Assembly: GCF_012641465.1 (NCBI RefSeq)
Contig: NZ_JABAIK010000001.1
Span: 1-64,000, forward strand
Length of the DNA: 64,000 nucleotides
Origin: Vibrio agarilyticus
Lineage (GTDB): Bacteria; Pseudomonadota; Gammaproteobacteria; Enterobacterales; Vibrionaceae
Direction of reading: 5' to 3'
Position 1 is the first letter of the stretch, and each line of letters begins with the position of its first letter. The position numbers were made by a program, and so were the translations under genes. This document shows, one piece after another, positions 28,769 to 40,785 of this stretch. The notes beneath the pieces are model-generated. The model ran no database searches. It was given only the letters and a program-made list of their open reading frames with translations, and was not told the origin of the DNA.

Positions 28769-31700
28769 TTATGCTTCAGCGTGCTCAATCAAGTCTTGCC
28801 AATCCGGTTTGGCTTTCTCTATTTGACCAAAACCACGTAGACCAACAACATGAACATGTTCATGGTCTTTAAACACTTTACGCACCAGTTTATAGGTGGT
28901 TCCGCGTTCAGGACTGATATTCTCCGGCGCTGCGATAAGCAACTGCATATCAAGACGTTCGCAAAGCTCAAACAGAGTTGAAATCGACTTGGCGTCTAAA
29001 CGCGCCGCCTCATCCAAGAACAGCAAACGACAAGGCACAATATCTTTGCTTCGCAAACGGCGAGACTCTTCTTCCCAGCTTTGAACGACCATAAGCAAAA
29101 TTGATTGACCAGTACCAATCGCTTCACCTGTCGAGAGTGCGCCTGACTCGGCCTGCAGCCAGCCATCTGAGCCTCGGTTAACTTCGACGCTTAGCTCAAG
29201 GTAGTTACGATAATCAAGTAGCTCTTCACCCAAAACTTGTGGCGAGCGTTGTCCCATATCGATATGCGGATTCACGCGTTGGAATAGTTTTGCCATCGCC
29301 TCAGAAAAGGTATAGCGCTGCGATTCAAACAGATCTTTATGTTGTTCTTGTTGAGCTGCTAATCCGGCAAGCAGCACCTCATGGCTTTCGCGGATTTTAA
29401 CATTCAGGCGTACCCCTTTCACTTGACCAAAGGCAATATTAGACAAGCCTTGGTTAAGCATACGAATGCGGTTTTGCTCACGCTGAATGGTCTTTTTGAT
29501 GATCGCTGCAACAGAGTCAGAACTTATTGCTAAACGATTTTCACGTTGAGTCAACTCTTCAGTAAGACGCGCCAACTCCACTTCCATCTCTTCAATCGCT
29601 TCGACCGGATCGTCGGTGTGAATGATATCTTGGCGGATGCGTTCACGTAAATGCTGGTAGACCGCGATATAGAAAAGTACCTTGCGCTCTGGACGCGAGT
29701 TGTCTTCCGATAATCGCAACGCATCACGCAAATCATCATTGTCCGCCACCGCAAGACGCAAGGCGCCTAACGATTTATCCGACATCGAGCGTAACTCTTC
29801 CGCGCTCATGTACGCAAGCTCGCGGCGGTGCAAACGGCGTTCAACGTCATTTTCTCGAGCCAAACGCAATACCGAGCACCAGCCGGCTTTGGCGGCAACC
29901 ACAAAGGTACGCATCTCAACGTACTCTTTTTGCACTTTTTTCAGACGCTTGGCTAGCGCCTTCATTTCAAGATCCGTTGAGGTCAAGGTGCGTTCGTATT
30001 CGCTCTTGCGTGCGCGAGAGGCGTGTAGTCGCTCATTCAGCTCGTCACGGCGGCGTCTGGCGCGCTCTTCGGCACCTTCATCTGCCGTCACACCAAATTC
30101 TTGCAACTCTTGACGAAACTCTTGGACGGTTTCCAATTTCGCTTGATGAGCACTTTTCAGTGACGCCAAGACTTGTTGGTACTGATTCGATTGACTTTGC
30201 GCCTGTTTGAGCTGTTCACGAGATTGCGCTCGTACCTGCTCAGCGCGTTCCAATTTCTGTTTCAGTTGTTCACTCAGTTCATTACTCTTACTGAGCAAAT
30301 CCACTGCATCGGCATACCCAAAATAGCGACGACGCTCAACCACATCTTCCACCGCAAACAATGTGGCTTTGAGTGATTGTAGTGCGCTATCAGCGTCTTG
30401 GTGTTCATGGCTCAACGCATCAAATTGTTCAGGATCTGCTTCCAGCGCAGTAACCACACTCTCTAACTGCGTGAGTGCTTGCCCATGTTGGTGCAAAAAT
30501 TGTTTTGCCGTCGCCAACTCTGCCAACTGAACTTCGAGTTGTTCAAAGCGGTCACTCAACTCGGTATTTTCGACCAAAGCGATCATTGGCGCCAATTTAT
30601 CAAGCAGTGCAAGTGCTTGCTTACTGGCTTGCAATTGTGAGCGTTGCTGCTGCTCTTGACCGTCGAGTTCTGTCAATACTCGAAGCGCTTGATTTCGTTT
30701 ATCTCGTGCTTGCTCAAGCGCCACTTCCGGATCGGCGTCAAAAGCAACCTGAATGTGATTTGCGACAAACTCATTATATGCACCAAACAGACGTTGCAGC
30801 TTTTGTGCATCAAACGCGGCTTTCGCGTGAGCTTCGACAACCTGTTCTCGCTCTTCACGTAGTAACTCTAAGCGCTGCTCGCGAGCCGCTCGACCAAACA
30901 GTGGAATAGTAGGGAAGCGTGAATAGCGCATTTGACGTTCGTTCAAACGTACACATACTGCGCCACTGAGCTCTTCTGCATTAAAGGAGCTATCATCAAA
31001 CGCATCGATGTCGCCTTCAATGATGTACAAATCTTCTGGGCAATCATCCAGCTCGATCAATTTCTCTTCGATATCCGCAAGATCAGACACCACAATCGCG
31101 TGGCGCGCAGGTCCGTACATCGCACTAAAATAAGGCGCATCATCAATCGTGATATCGTCGTAGATTTCTGCTAAAAGCACGCCACCTAGTGTATCTGCAA
31201 GACCCTTTAAGCGAGGATCGTTTGAGCCGCCAGGGGAGGCAAGACGCTCAATCTCTGTTTCGAGATCCGCTCGACGCTCTGCTAACTTATCTTTCGCTAT
31301 CGACTGCGCTTTTTCATCTTCAAGCACGCGCTGCATTTGCGTCATAACCGCCGCTGCGTTTTCGAGGGAAGCATCGCTTTGCAGGCGCAAAGCATCAAGC
31401 GCTTCATTTGCCGCAATCCAGCGCGGCGCAATCTCGGACAGTTGCTGAACTTTCAGTTCCAACTCTTGCTCAATATGGCGCTGCTCACCACGGCTATCAC
31501 GCAATGACTCCAACTGTGCATCCAGCGATTCAATTTGCAGCTCATGCCGTTCACGCTCAAGGTCGAATTGCGCTTCATCATGAAGCGTGACTTGTTGCTG
31601 TTTTTGATACTCATGCACCATCTCTTGAGCTTGACGCTGCTGAGTCAAACTACGTTCAATATCACGGTGCTGTGCACGCCATTGGCTTTCATTGTGAGCT

Positions 31701-33232
31701 TGGTTTTGCGCGTCACGGGCTCGCGCCAGTGCTTGCTTGGCTTGGCTTGCAGCATCGCCCCGCTCTACCTCACCGACAATACTTCGTACCAGCGAAAGCG
31801 CTTGATCAAACTGCGCGGCGGCCGCTGAGGCAATATCCAGTTTGTGTTTCAACGCCAGCAAATGTTGCGTTTGCGTTTGTTGCTGATTTTTAAGCGCCGC
31901 CACAGCTTCGTGAGCGTTATCTGAATTTAGCGCTTCATCACCAAGTAAGTTGCGGGCGTGAGCAAGTGCTTGCTGAGCTTGTTGGTATTGAAGCGCTCGA
32001 GTTTGCTGCACATCCAGTGCTTGTTGATAATCTGCCAACTGGGTTTTTAAGCTATCAACTTCGTCTTCTGCGGCAGTGGCCTGCTCTTCAACAAACAAAG
32101 TGCGCTCACTGGCCTCTTCCACTACCATGAGCTGCTCTTCTAAGCGCTCATTAAGTTCTTCTAGATCATCTTGATAACGTTCTATTTTTTCTTGCTGTCG
32201 TAGCGCAGTCTGAACCAGCTGTAGGTGATCCGACGCCGCTTGATGATCTTGCTCAAGTGCCGATTCATTCTCCACCAACGCATCGAGTTCTTCTTGAACA
32301 CGACCTAATAATGCGTTTTGAGAGATCAAGGTTTCGCGAGAGCCTAGCAGTTCACTGCGCAGCGCGATGGTCTGTTCCAGTTTATTACGGCGATCGTTCG
32401 CGTGGCGCATATAGTCGGCCGCAACGTATTGGGTCGATTCGGTGATCAGATGTTTAAACAGATCGCGGTCCGCTTGTGTGGTTTTTATCGCTTCAAGCGT
32501 CATGCGGTTTTCGCGTAGCGCCGATTCCATATCTTGGAATGCTTTTTTCACACCGCCATTTTGCGGCAGAAGATAATCGCGCAGCGAACGAGTAATGGCG
32601 CTCGAAATACCGCCATACAGTGAAGCTTCAATCAAGCGGTAAAATTTCGAACGGTCACTTGAATTACGCAATTTTTTCGGGATCACGCCAAATTCAAACA
32701 TTTGAGCATGATAATCAACGACCGATGAAAAGGCTTTAAACTGCACACCTTCAAATTGTGCAATAGATTGTTTTACCTCATTGATTTGACGTACACGTGC
32801 TTGAGTATTTGACACGGTTTCAATCAAAACATCGGTTGGCTTTACATGGCTTGGCAGGCCTTGGATCACGAACGGTTTGATGTCGACTTTTTTATCACGA
32901 CCGGCCACTTGCTGCAGTTTTACCGCAAATAGAAGTCGCTGATGACGTGAGTTAACCACATCCAGCGCGGCATAACACGCGCCAGGCTGCAATTTTCCGT
33001 AAAGGCCCTTATCGCGTGATGCTTGGCTGCTTCCCGCTTCTGTGGTATTGCGAAAATGAAGCAGAGATTGATCTGGGATCAGCGCCGTAATAAACGCAGC
33101 CATCGTAGTGGATTTACCCGCACCATTACCCCCTGATAACGTTGTGACCAACCCATCAATATCAAAGGTACGTGCAAAAAAACCATTCCAGTTGACCATA
33201 GTCAACGATTGATATTTACCGCGTGCAATCAT
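28769..33232 (-). CDS. mukB: Chromosome condensin ATPase MukB
   Basis: 1487 aa, normal for MukB. N-terminal Walker [10 protein letters not shown] at residues 34-42, two long coiled-coil arms separated by a hinge near 650-780, and a C-terminal head with the signature region [15 protein letters not shown] and Walker [13 protein letters not shown]. It is the SMC-like ATPase of the MukBEF condensin that organises chromosomes in gamma-proteobacteria. The start overlaps the mukE stop by 4 bp. Confidence 0.98.
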   Translation of the reverse strand: MIARGKYQSLTMVNWNGFFARTFDIDGLVTTLSGGNGAGKSTTMAAFITALIPDQSLLHFRNTTEAGSSQASRDKGLYGKLQPGACYAALDVVNSRHQRLLFAVKLQQVAGRDKKVDIKPFVIQGLPSHVKPTDVLIETVSNTQARVRQINEVKQSIAQFEGVQFKAFSSVVDYHAQMFEFGVIPKKLRNSSDRSKFYRLIEASLYGGISSAITRSLRDYLLPQNGGVKKAFQDMESALRENRMTLEAIKTTQADRDLFKHLITESTQYVAADYMRHANDRRNKLEQTIALRSELLGSRETLISQNALLGRVQEELDALVENESALEQDHQAASDHLQLVQTALRQQEKIERYQDDLEELNERLEEQLMVVEEASERTLFVEEQATAAEDEVDSLKTQLADYQQALDVQQTRALQYQQAQQALAHARNLLGDEALNSDNAHEAVAALKNQQQTQTQHLLALKHKLDIASAAAAQFDQALSLVRSIVGEVERGDAASQAKQALARARDAQNQAHNESQWRAQHRDIERSLTQQRQAQEMVHEYQKQQQVTLHDEAQFDLERERHELQIESLDAQLESLRDSRGEQRHIEQELELKVQQLSEIAPRWIAANEALDALRLQSDASLENAAAVMTQMQRVLEDEKAQSIAKDKLAERRADLETEIERLASPGGSNDPRLKGLADTLGGVLLAEIYDDITIDDAPYFSAMYGPARHAIVVSDLADIEEKLIELDDCPEDLYIIEGDIDAFDDSSFNAEELSGAVCVRLNERQMRYSRFPTIPLFGRAAREQRLELLREEREQVVEAHAKAAFDAQKLQRLFGAYNEFVANHIQVAFDADPEVALEQARDKRNQALRVLTELDGQEQQQRSQLQASKQALALLDKLAPMIALVENTELSDRFEQLEVQLAELATAKQFLHQHGQALTQLESVVTALEADPEQFDALSHEHQDADSALQSLKATLFAVEDVVERRRYFGYADAVDLLSKSNELSEQLKQKLERAEQVRAQSREQLKQAQSQSNQYQQVLASLKSAHQAKLETVQEFRQELQEFGVTADEGAEERARRRRDELNERLHASRARKSEYERTLTSTDLEMKALAKRLKKVQKEYVEMRTFVVAAKAGWCSVLRLARENDVERRLHRRELAYMSAEELRSMSDKSLGALRLAVADNDDLRDALRLSEDNSRPERKVLFYIAVYQHLRERIRQDIIHTDDPVEAIEEMEVELARLTEELTQRENRLAISSDSVAAIIKKTIQREQNRIRMLNQGLSNIAFGQVKGVRLNVKIRESHEVLLAGLAAQQEQHKDLFESQRYTFSEAMAKLFQRVNPHIDMGQRSPQVLGEELLDYRNYLELSVEVNRGSDGWLQAESGALSTGEAIGTGQSILLMVVQSWEEESRRLRSKDIVPCRLLFLDEAARLDAKSISTLFELCERLDMQLLIAAPENISPERGTTYKLVRKVFKDHEHVHVVGLRGFGQIEKAKPDWQDLIEHAEA

Positions 33233-33972
33233 GCTTCACCCGCCAATTCTGTTTGTTCATCACCTTGCTGCGATTGCGCGTCAAGTGGCATTTCTTCGTC
33301 ATCGCCAAGTAAACTGCCTTGGCTTGGTTCTTGTGTATGCACCACCGCTTCACCATCGCGAATCAAACGCAGCTGGGCTTCTCGCATATCATCCCCGACA
33401 CGCACATCAGCACCAAAGCGAAACACTGCTTCACTAATGCGAAACTTGCCGGTTTCACCTATGGTTACGACCATGCCAAGACGGCGCAGACGGCGTAGCG
33501 AAGTGCGCACTTTCTCCAGTAACTTTTCTTTATCCAAATCAGAGCCGCTCGCACGGTGAGTCACAAGCTTCATCAGCTTCTTCTCATCGGTAAGCGCTAA
33601 AAGCTCGTCATAAAGCTCTTGATTAGAAAATATTCCTTCATGTGCCAGACGCTCTGGGCTCAAATACAAAAAGCACAGTACTTTACCGACCAGCATATCA
33701 AGTTCGGACAACACGCTGCGGCCAATAAGCGCCGTCGAACGTGGGCGTAGGTAGAAAAAGCCTTCTGGCGCTTTGACTAATTCAACATGATAGCGCTGAT
33801 AAAACAGCGCCAATTCGGTTTCATAATCTGACAACAGGGCGTGATTATCTAAATCATCGCTGGAGACATGACGTCCAGCACGCAACTGACTATCCAGTGC
33901 AGGAAACAGTGGGTTAGCAATGGCTTTAACCAGTTTTTCTGGCATATATTCGTTAGTATCGGTCAATGACAT
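33229..33972 (-). CDS. mukE: Condensin subunit MukE
   Basis: 247 aa from the ATG at 33972 (start [20 protein letters not shown], aligning with E. coli MukE); the frame is open upstream inside mukF. The winged-helix core [25 protein letters not shown] is strongly family-like. The C-terminal ~35 residues are acidic and variable. It overlaps mukF by 20 bp and mukB by 4 bp, implying coupled translation. Confidence 0.97.
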   Translation of the reverse strand: MSLTDTNEYMPEKLVKAIANPLFPALDSQLRAGRHVSSDDLDNHALLSDYETELALFYQRYHVELVKAPEGFFYLRPRSTALIGRSVLSELDMLVGKVLCFLYLSPERLAHEGIFSNQELYDELLALTDEKKLMKLVTHRASGSDLDKEKLLEKVRTSLRRLRRLGMVVTIGETGKFRISEAVFRFGADVRVGDDMREAQLRLIRDGEAVVHTQEPSQGSLLGDDEEMPLDAQSQQGDEQTELAGEA

Positions 33973-35290
33973 TCGCTTGTACCTTTGCCCCAAAATCGTT
34001 AATGGCTTGCCAATCGGGCTGAACGGCTTGGTAATCCGCTTCGGAATAGCCCAATCGCACCGCTTGATCAATGACCAAACGCGCTAAATCAAAATGATGT
34101 GTCTGCGGATGTTCAGCCAAATAATCTCGCAAGACAGAACCTAAATCGATACCGTGCCCGTGCGCTTTATGCTGTTGCAACATTTCTCCAACACGTTCGG
34201 CGAGTGCATCATTCACTTGTTCAAATTCTTCATATTCCACTGCAAGTGGAACGGTGCCTGTGACCTCATCGTCACGTAGGACTAACGCTTCATCACGCAA
34301 GTCTGACAATCGCTCAGCATCGGCGTGAACCAAATACCAAGGAGCATCAAAATACTCTTTAATTGACTGGCGCAAACGTGAACTAAAGGCACGATTTTTG
34401 TCCATATCAATCGCAGTTCGAATGAACTTGTGGACATGGCGATCGTAGCCAATCCACAAATCAATGGCTTGTTGGCCCCAAGAGACAATGCGATCCAGCT
34501 TCATTTGCAATGAGTAGAGCGTCTCTTCGACAATCTCAAGCTCTGAGTCACCATAGACAATTTCTTGAATGTCCAATAGCTGGGTTTGCAGCTCGTCACC
34601 CGCAGCTTGCAGTGTATCTTGTAACTCTTTCAGCGTGTTTGACGTTTCAGATAACAACGCTTCACAACTATTGATCGCTTCGCGCCAATCCTGATTCAAT
34701 AGGCTCGCGATCTGCTGTTTCACCGTCTGCTGCTGTTCATCCATGACCCTTTGGTTGAGGTCAATTTGGTCAAAAATTTCACCTACGGAGTATTTCAGCA
34801 CGCCATAAACATTTTTACGCCAATGCGCGGCCGTTCCACCTTTTTGCGCCGCGTCAATAGCCTTGGCCATTTCGTCGGCTACCATAGACAATTGAATCGA
34901 CAATTTGAGTTTGGAAAACTCTCGATGGCGGACGTAGTAATCCGTGATACCGATTGCCAATGGCGATAATCGATAAATACTTGCACCATCGGTGATTTCA
35001 CTGGTAAATCGGCTGATCAGCCGTTGCTGAACGAGATCATTAATTGCATTATTGGCGCGAAATGCCGAAGCATCACCAGTATCACTAAATCGCTTAGTGA
35101 CAATGGAAAATGCATCATGCAATTCCCCTTCACCAAGCTCTTCATCAAACCTTTCGTTACTTAGCACGGCAATGGCGATTAAAAATGCCAGTCGCTCATT
35201 GCTCAGGTTCAATGAGAAATCATGCTGCTTTACCCAACCAACTAATTCGTCAATTGGCTGCTCAGCAAGGTTGAGAGTCATCTCACTCAT
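33953..35290 (-). CDS. mukF: Condensin kleisin MukF
   Basis: 445 aa. An N-terminal winged-helix dimerisation domain (~1-120), a long helical middle ([20 protein letters not shown]), and a C-terminal winged helix that contacts the MukB head ([20 protein letters not shown]). It bridges MukB heads and recruits MukE. It follows cmoM by 12 nt in the same transcription unit. Confidence 0.97.
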   Translation of the reverse strand: MSEMTLNLAEQPIDELVGWVKQHDFSLNLSNERLAFLIAIAVLSNERFDEELGEGELHDAFSIVTKRFSDTGDASAFRANNAINDLVQQRLISRFTSEITDGASIYRLSPLAIGITDYYVRHREFSKLKLSIQLSMVADEMAKAIDAAQKGGTAAHWRKNVYGVLKYSVGEIFDQIDLNQRVMDEQQQTVKQQIASLLNQDWREAINSCEALLSETSNTLKELQDTLQAAGDELQTQLLDIQEIVYGDSELEIVEETLYSLQMKLDRIVSWGQQAIDLWIGYDRHVHKFIRTAIDMDKNRAFSSRLRQSIKEYFDAPWYLVHADAERLSDLRDEALVLRDDEVTGTVPLAVEYEEFEQVNDALAERVGEMLQQHKAHGHGIDLGSVLRDYLAEHPQTHHFDLARLVIDQAVRLGYSEADYQAVQPDWQAINDFGAKVQANVIDRY

Positions 35291-35302
35291 TGTTATTCCT
35301 GC

Positions 35303-36100
35303 TTATCGTTTTTTTGCCCATACATGGATGTATCGGCCTAGTGAGAGGTAGGGCTCTTGTCGACAAAGTCGCTGTTCTAGCGCCAACAAATCATCGTAGT
35401 GGTAATCGCCCATATTTTTCATATTGCCGATATAGTCACTAAAGCAGCGAATTCCAGATTTACCGCAAATCTCAAAGCCAGCTTGCTCAATCCATTCGTA
35501 GACATGTTCTGGAACTAAGCCTTTTTGTGGCTGCAATTTAAAGCGTTTGCGGTGAGGCATGCCATCTAAAACATGCGGAATATTGCCGCAGACCACATTT
35601 TTCATAACTAAACCATGATGGTTATAAAACATGACTGACGCAATGCCACCGGGTTTTACCTGCGCTAACACATTCTCCAGTGCGGGTCTCGGCTCACCCA
35701 ACCATTCCATAACGGCGTGAAATAAAACCAAATCAACAGGCTCGTTAAGATGCTGGTCAATTTCCTGTACTGGCGAATGAATGAAACGATACTGCGCAAG
35801 CAAACCTTTCTTTGCAATCTCTTGCTTTGCCAATTGCAGCATTTCAGAAGATAGATCACATAAAGATACACAATGACCACTTTCTGCTAATTTTTGTGAC
35901 ATCTGTGCCAAGCCACCTCCGGCATCAAGGATGGATAAAGGTCTATTTTGGCCATTAAGGGCATCCACTATGCGCAACAGGTCCTCCCAGACAATGACTT
36001 GGCGTATTTCGCCTTTGTCAGAACCATAAATATTTTTTGCGAATTTGTGGGCGATATCGTCGAAATTGCGGTCTTGTGTCACGGCAGATTGAGGTATCAT
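35303..36100 (-). CDS. cmoM: tRNA cmo5U34 methyltransferase CmoM (SmtA)
   Basis: 265 aa. SAM-methyltransferase fold with motif I ILDAGGGLAQMSQKLAE and a characteristic FHAVMEWLGEP. CmoM methylates the carboxyl group of cmo5U34 to mcmo5U34 in certain tRNAs. It heads the mukFEB operon, as in E. coli, and adds the third enzyme of the pathway whose first two are at 22.4-24.3 kb. Confidence 0.95.
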   Translation of the reverse strand: MIPQSAVTQDRNFDDIAHKFAKNIYGSDKGEIRQVIVWEDLLRIVDALNGQNRPLSILDAGGGLAQMSQKLAESGHCVSLCDLSSEMLQLAKQEIAKKGLLAQYRFIHSPVQEIDQHLNEPVDLVLFHAVMEWLGEPRPALENVLAQVKPGGIASVMFYNHHGLVMKNVVCGNIPHVLDGMPHRKRFKLQPQKGLVPEHVYEWIEQAGFEICGKSGIRCFSDYIGNMKNMGDYHYDDLLALEQRLCRQEPYLSLGRYIHVWAKKR

Positions 36101-36197
36101 GAGAGTTAGTGCCGCTATTTTGGCACAAGGAAAGCAGGAATAAAGAGGAAATCTCCCTGTTTTTCTCTCAATTGGTGTTTTTTCGGACTATTTGGTT

Positions 36198-37040
36198 ATG
36201 TTTGAGCTGAAAAAAGTTGTCTCTGCCCTGCTAATGCCACTACCTGGCTTTCTGTTGATCGGGCTTTTTGGTTTGATACTGATAATGTTCACCACCAAGC
36301 GTAAATCGGGCTGTATCATTATCCTATTCAGTTTTATTGGCCTATTCTTGGTCTCGTTTCATCCGGTATCAAGTCGTTTATTGCTGCCGATTGAGCGGCA
36401 ATACACCGCGTTTCTTCCGGTTGAAGAGAAGATTGATTATGTGATGGTTTTAGGCAATTCACATATTGTCGATGATGAACTGCCTCCCACTTCGGAGCTC
36501 AGCCGAGCAGCATTAATGCGCTTAGCAGAAGGCATTCGTATTTTGCGTATCTATCCTGGTGCCAAGCTCATTTTATCCGGCTATGGAGGAGGTACTGAGA
36601 TAAGTCATGCTCGAATGATGGCCAATGTCGCGTTGGCGCTTGGTGTGGCAAAATCCGACATTGTTTTACTTGAAGATGCCACTGACACATGGGAAGAAGC
36701 GCGCCACGCTGCCGCTTTTGTCAGAGAAGCCAATTTGGTGTTAGTCACATCCGCAAGCCACATGCCGCGAGCGATGATAGATTTTAATCTTGCTGGGTTG
36801 AATCCGTATCCCGCGCCTACCAATTACCTCACTCAACGTGAAATTTCTCAGCCTTGGTCAGCGTATGCACCCAAAGCCATTTATTTAGAACAGACAGAGC
36901 GTTTTTGGCACGAGACCCTAGGTCGAATTTGGCAGAAATTACGCGATAAAGTGAGCACGCAGTCTCTTGAAGCCGCGCCGTCGCCAACATTAGTTAACGA
37001 CGACCAAAAATCAATGATGGCCGAAAATATTGCACCTTAG
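36198..37040 (+). CDS. elyC: Envelope biogenesis factor ElyC (DUF218)
   Basis: 280 aa from the ATG at 36198 (MFELKKVVSALLMPLPGFLL). Two N-terminal membrane helices (~10-33, ~39-58), then a periplasmic DUF218 domain with YVMVLGNSHIVDDE, GAKLILSGYGGGTE, DTWEEARHAA and LVTSASHMPRAM. In E. coli ElyC acts in peptidoglycan precursor and lipid-carrier metabolism under stress. It is divergent from cmoM. The N-terminal half of the DUF218 domain has HIVDDELPP where E. coli has GGGYTW, so the first glycine-rich loop is altered. Confidence 0.88.
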   Translation: MFELKKVVSALLMPLPGFLLIGLFGLILIMFTTKRKSGCIIILFSFIGLFLVSFHPVSSRLLLPIERQYTAFLPVEEKIDYVMVLGNSHIVDDELPPTSELSRAALMRLAEGIRILRIYPGAKLILSGYGGGTEISHARMMANVALALGVAKSDIVLLEDATDTWEEARHAAAFVREANLVLVTSASHMPRAMIDFNLAGLNPYPAPTNYLTQREISQPWSAYAPKAIYLEQTERFWHETLGRIWQKLRDKVSTQSLEAAPSPTLVNDDQKSMMAENIAP

Positions 37041-37088
37041 TGAGTTGGAGCGCGCTATAAGGCCGACTCATCTCAAAGCAATCAAAAC

Positions 37089-37112
37089 GCGGACGATAAG
37101 GTCCGCATTTTT
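37089..37112 (+). terminator. elyC terminator
   Basis: Hairpin GCGGAC / GTCCGC with a 6-nt loop followed by ATTTTTAA, between the convergent elyC and torR. Confidence 0.75.
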
Positions 37113-37132
37113 AACAATAAACAGAACAGTTC

Positions 37133-37846
37133 TCAATCACCTGCAAACATGTACCCTTCGCCATGAACGGTAACAAAAATCTGTGGATTTTTCGGGTCAA
37201 ATTCCATCTTAGCGCGCATCCGTCGAATCAACACATCAATCGTCCGGTCATTTGGCGCATCAACACGGTGGCTTATCATGTTCAAAATCCGTTCACGGCT
37301 TAACACCTGATTCGGGTGAGACGAGAGTGCGACCAGCAGCTCGTACTCCGCTTTGGTGAGTTTCACTGGCTCACCATTGCGACTGAGTGCCCGGCGCTGA
37401 ATGTCAAATGTCCACTCGCCAAAACGAACCACTTGGCTGTCTTCAACAGCGCTACCTCGAGTCGATTGACTTCTACGTGCGGCAGCAATACGCCACAACA
37501 AGTTTTTAACGCGTACAAGAAGTTCACGCAATTCAAAAGGTTTGGTAACGTAGTCATCCGCGCCCATTTCCAAACCCACAATTTTATCAATGCTATCCGT
37601 GCGGCCTGTAACTAATATGATCCCTATATCAGATTGACTACGAAGTTCTCGGGTTAACATCAGCCCGTCTTCGCCCGGCAAGTTAATATCGAGCATGACC
37701 AAATCCACATCAGTTAGATCCAAGACCGCGCGCATTTGAGCGCCAGTTTCTGCTTCGCTTACCGTGTAACCTTCATTTTGGAAGTAGCCTGCTAACTTAC
37801 TGCGAGTTACTACATCATCTTCTACAACCAATACGTGATAGCTCAT
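37133..37846 (-). CDS. torR: Response regulator TorR
   Basis: 237 aa, OmpR/PhoB type. Receiver domain with VLVVEDD, phospho-acceptor Asp in LVMLDINLPGEDGLML and switch Lys in DDYVTKPFELREL; a C-terminal winged helix (RTIDVLIRRMRAK, HGEGYMFAGD). RELRSQSDIGIILVTGRTD and VGLEMGADDYVTKP favour TorR over ArcA. TorR activates trimethylamine-N-oxide respiration genes. The sensor torS and reductase torA are not in the window. It is divergent from torD. Confidence 0.9.
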   Translation of the reverse strand: MSYHVLVVEDDVVTRSKLAGYFQNEGYTVSEAETGAQMRAVLDLTDVDLVMLDINLPGEDGLMLTRELRSQSDIGIILVTGRTDSIDKIVGLEMGADDYVTKPFELRELLVRVKNLLWRIAAARRSQSTRGSAVEDSQVVRFGEWTFDIQRRALSRNGEPVKLTKAEYELLVALSSHPNQVLSRERILNMISHRVDAPNDRTIDVLIRRMRAKMEFDPKNPQIFVTVHGEGYMFAGD

Positions 37847-37884
37847 TCAATCGGATTCTCTTTACATTATTCGCAGGGCGTATT

Positions 37885-38035
37885 CTATTCATAACTCGTA
37901 ACATTTCTAGTGATAGATTCGATAAAATTCAAGAAATTTACTATTAATTGATTTATGGCAAGCCAATTTATGACGATTCACAATGCTTCATATAAAATAA
38001 AATCATCACATAATCATAGCGATAGCTATTCATCT
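37885..38035. promoter_or_regulatory. Possible tor boxes between torR and torD
   Basis: Three sequences resemble the TorR decamer CTGTTCATAT: CTATTCATAA (37885-37894), TGCTTCATAT (37984-37993) and CTATTCATCT (38026-38035). Each shares the TTCAT core. The match is modest and the region AT-rich, so chance is possible. Confidence 0.3.
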
Positions 38036-38054
38036 TTTTAACGTAAACTAGGTG

Positions 38055-38324
38055 TATACCCAAGTAACTTCAAAATGCATGGTTCAGCGAGAATGACTTG
38101 GTTTGTCAGTAAGGCGAGGATTTGAAGATTGAGTGGCTCTCAATCGAAAATCGTCAACAAAGCTGATGAGCCAAGACAGCTCGCCCTTTGGGAGCCAATC
38201 ACTGAACCGATAGCGGCGTTAAACAACTTGAAAATAGGCTCGCTATTTCGCTGCGTTGTTTGCCTTGCTCTCAGCTCAGTGAGCCGGCTCTGAATCCAGC
38301 ATCTTGAAGTCACTTGGGTATATA
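38055..38324. repeat. Long copy B of the TATACCC repeat (inverted relative to copy A)
   Basis: TATACCCAAGTAACTTCAAA at the left end and GACTTGGGTATAT-type sequence on the right (CACTTGGGTATAT). Read on the minus strand it matches 8199-8481 almost base for base, apart from a ~14-nt difference. It lies inside the torR-torD divergent promoter region. Confidence 0.9.
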
Positions 38325-38361
38325 ACCCTTTTCATTTCCTCAAAACAAGGAGTGCATTTTG

Positions 38362-39024
38362 ATGCAAGAACTCAAAGCGTTTAATGAACAGCGAGCCGAA
38401 ATTTATTGGTGGTTATCAAGCCTGTTTGTCAAAGAACTGAGCGAAGAGGACATTGCGCGCTATCAGAGTGTCGAAATTCGCACCTTTCTCAGTGGTCTTG
38501 GTAACAATGAGCAGCTAAAAACAGCGATAGACGCTATGATTGACGCGCTGAACCGATTGCAAGACCGTTCCGATGCGCAGCTCGAGCTTGCAGCAGATTT
38601 CTGTGATTTGTTCTTAAAGACAGCAAAAGATGGTGCGCTGCCTTATGCTTCAATCTATGCCACTGAGTCTGGGCTACTCAATGGCCAACCGGCCCGCGAA
38701 ATGGAAACCTACCTCAGCGAATTTGGCGTTGAAGTGACCCGTGAGCTCAATGAGCCGGCAGATCACCTATCCATCGAGCTCGATTTGCTGGGTAATATGA
38801 TCATTCGTTCAAATGAACTCGAACAAGAGCGCCATATGGAAGAGGCGTTTTCGCAGCAGTTTGATTTTATTAATCACGTGCTGCTAACTTGGTTACCGAA
38901 ATTTAATCAAGCATGTCAAGCGACCGACCGTTTCGGTTTTTATGCTGCCGCCTCCGCATTGCTACTCGCATTCTGCTACCTTGATCGTGATTATCTTGCT
39001 AATGAGAATGGCCAAGCGAGCTAA
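38362..39024 (+). CDS. torD: TorA maturation chaperone TorD
   Basis: 220 aa from the ATG at 38362; a TTG directly before it is in frame. All-helical TorD/DmsD fold with [10 protein letters not shown] at the start, [20 protein letters not shown], and the family signature [17 protein letters not shown]. TorD binds the Tat signal of TMAO reductase and assists molybdenum-cofactor insertion. torA is not nearby. Confidence 0.93.
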   Translation: MQELKAFNEQRAEIYWWLSSLFVKELSEEDIARYQSVEIRTFLSGLGNNEQLKTAIDAMIDALNRLQDRSDAQLELAADFCDLFLKTAKDGALPYASIYATESGLLNGQPAREMETYLSEFGVEVTRELNEPADHLSIELDLLGNMIIRSNELEQERHMEEAFSQQFDFINHVLLTWLPKFNQACQATDRFGFYAAASALLLAFCYLDRDYLANENGQAS

Positions 39025-39157
39025 AAACCAGGGCTCGTTACACTGGATTAAGGTGGTAAATGTGAGTAATCCGACATTGGAAATGCCATCAACAGTTGCC
39101 TCTTCATCCGTCACAGTCTAAAATTGCGACAGCAATCGATAAAATATGCATACAATG

Positions 39158-39185
39158 AAAACCGCTATTCTAGTAGCGGTTTTTG
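39158..39185 (+). terminator. torD terminator
   Basis: Hairpin AAAACCGCTA / TAGCGGTTTTT with a 6-nt loop followed by T-rich sequence, about 130 nt after the torD stop. Confidence 0.8.
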
Positions 39186-39319
39186 CTTTTAATGAGTCTC
39201 ACATTTTTCACTCATAGAAAGTGAAACTGCCAATTCAATAAGCTGATTGGTTTTGGCTTTTGCACATGTCGCCACCATAACCGCGCTAAGCAGTTTGGCA
39301 GAAATAGGATTATTACCAT

Positions 39320-40324
39320 ATGGCCACTATTAAAGATGTCGCTCGCCTTGCGGGTGTCTCAACGACCACTGTCTCTCACGTGATCAACAAGACACGTTTT
39401 GTTGCTGAAGCAACTCAAGAGAAGGTAATGCAGGCGGTTAATGAACTTAACTATGCGCCTAGCGCGGTCGCGCGTAGTCTAAAGTGCAACACCACTCGTA
39501 CCATTGGTATGCTGGTTACTCAATCTACCAATCAGTTTTTTTCTGAAGTGATCGATGGTGTTGAAAGTTACTGTTACCGCCAAGGTTACACCCTTATTCT
39601 ATGTAATACGGGTGGTATCTATGAAAAACAACGTGATTATATTCGCATGCTAGCAGAAAAGCGCGTTGATGGTATTTTGGTCATGTGTTCTGATTTGACC
39701 GAAGAGCTAAAAGAGATGCTAGACCGTCAAGTTGACATCCCTAAAGTAGTGATGGACTGGGGGCCGGAAAGCTCTAAAGCAGATAAAATCATCGATAACT
39801 CAGAAGAAGGCGGTTATCTTGCGACTAAATTCCTTATTGACAATGGGCATAAAGACATTGCTTGCCTTAGCGGTCAATTTGAGAAGGCGATTTGCCAAGA
39901 GCGTATTTCTGGATTCAAGCGTGCAATGAATGAAGCCAATCTTCCAATTAATCAAGAGTGGCTACTTGAAGGCAACTTTGAGTGTGATACTGCTGTATTA
40001 ACGGCTGAAAAGATCACAGCGATGGCAAAACGCCCAAGCGCAGTGTTCTGCTTTAATGACAACATGGCACTCGGTTTGATGAGCCGCCTGCAGCAAAATG
40101 GCATTCGGATTCCCGATGAAATTTCAGTTATCGGCTATGACAACATTGAACTTGCTGAATATTTCTCACCACCTCTCACGACAATTCACCAACCAAAACG
40201 TCGTGTAGGTAAAAACGCGTTCGAAATCTTACTTGAACGCATCAAAGACAAAGAGCATGAGAAGCGTGTCTTTGAAATGCATCCCGAGATTGTGGTTCGC
40301 GATACCGTCAAAAAAATGAATTAA
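39320..40324 (+). CDS. purR: Purine repressor PurR
   Basis: 334 aa, LacI family. The helix-turn-helix and hinge ([20 protein letters not shown] ... [12 protein letters not shown]) are nearly those of E. coli PurR, as are [17 protein letters not shown] and [19 protein letters not shown] in the corepressor domain. PurR binds hypoxanthine or guanine and represses purine synthesis genes. It is monocistronic, between torD and tfoY. Confidence 0.93.
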   Translation: MATIKDVARLAGVSTTTVSHVINKTRFVAEATQEKVMQAVNELNYAPSAVARSLKCNTTRTIGMLVTQSTNQFFSEVIDGVESYCYRQGYTLILCNTGGIYEKQRDYIRMLAEKRVDGILVMCSDLTEELKEMLDRQVDIPKVVMDWGPESSKADKIIDNSEEGGYLATKFLIDNGHKDIACLSGQFEKAICQERISGFKRAMNEANLPINQEWLLEGNFECDTAVLTAEKITAMAKRPSAVFCFNDNMALGLMSRLQQNGIRIPDEISVIGYDNIELAEYFSPPLTTIHQPKRRVGKNAFEILLERIKDKEHEKRVFEMHPEIVVRDTVKKMN

Positions 40325-40366
40325 GCAGTAGTTAAGCTCTGAAGCTAGGCTAATTTTACCATCATA

Positions 40367-40398
40367 GCGCCTTTGTCACTTCGCAAAGGCGCTTTTTT
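40367..40398 (+). terminator. purR terminator
   Basis: Hairpin GCGCCTTTG / CAAAGGCGC with an 8-nt loop and a run of six T. Confidence 0.92.
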
Positions 40399-40450
40399 AC
40401 AACTCAAAACACGCAGCTTAATCGAAATCCTTATGAATTATTAAGCTGAT

Positions 40451-40563
40451 TTATCTCCAAACAACTTAGAGTTACAGGTAGGCGGCAAACGAACATAACC
40501 TCCGCGCACTTAGTGAATTGTGTGATGAGGTTTGTGAGTGCCAGCCAACAACTCTACAGCGTA
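40451..40563. repeat. TATACCC-family repeat (~110 bp subtype)
   Basis: TTATCTCCAAACAACTTAGA on the left, internal GGTTTGTGAGTGCCAGCC and CAACTCTACAGCGTAAG on the right. It is closely related to 23187-23330 and 57596-57671. Confidence 0.7.
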
Positions 40564-40785
40564 AGAAAAAAAGTATATATGTAACATCCTCATTCAAAAA
40601 ACAAATCAACTAAATACAAAAAATCAATGACTCAGAAGTATGATTTTTATCGTTCTCCACATAACTCTCTAAGATCAAAAATTAATTCTGAATTTTGTTA
40701 TTTACAAAAAACAAATCATGGAATAAAGATCACATTAGCACAGTTAAACCGTGATCTTGCTTCTAGTTACGGTGTATTATTGAAA

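Noticed and set aside
29682-32445. Plus-strand ORFs opposite mukB
   Set aside because: Shadows of the mukB coiled-coil frame; no domain recognised.
37133-37846. Response regulator as ArcA
   Set aside because: Receiver and linker resemble TorR more closely, and torD is the divergent neighbour.
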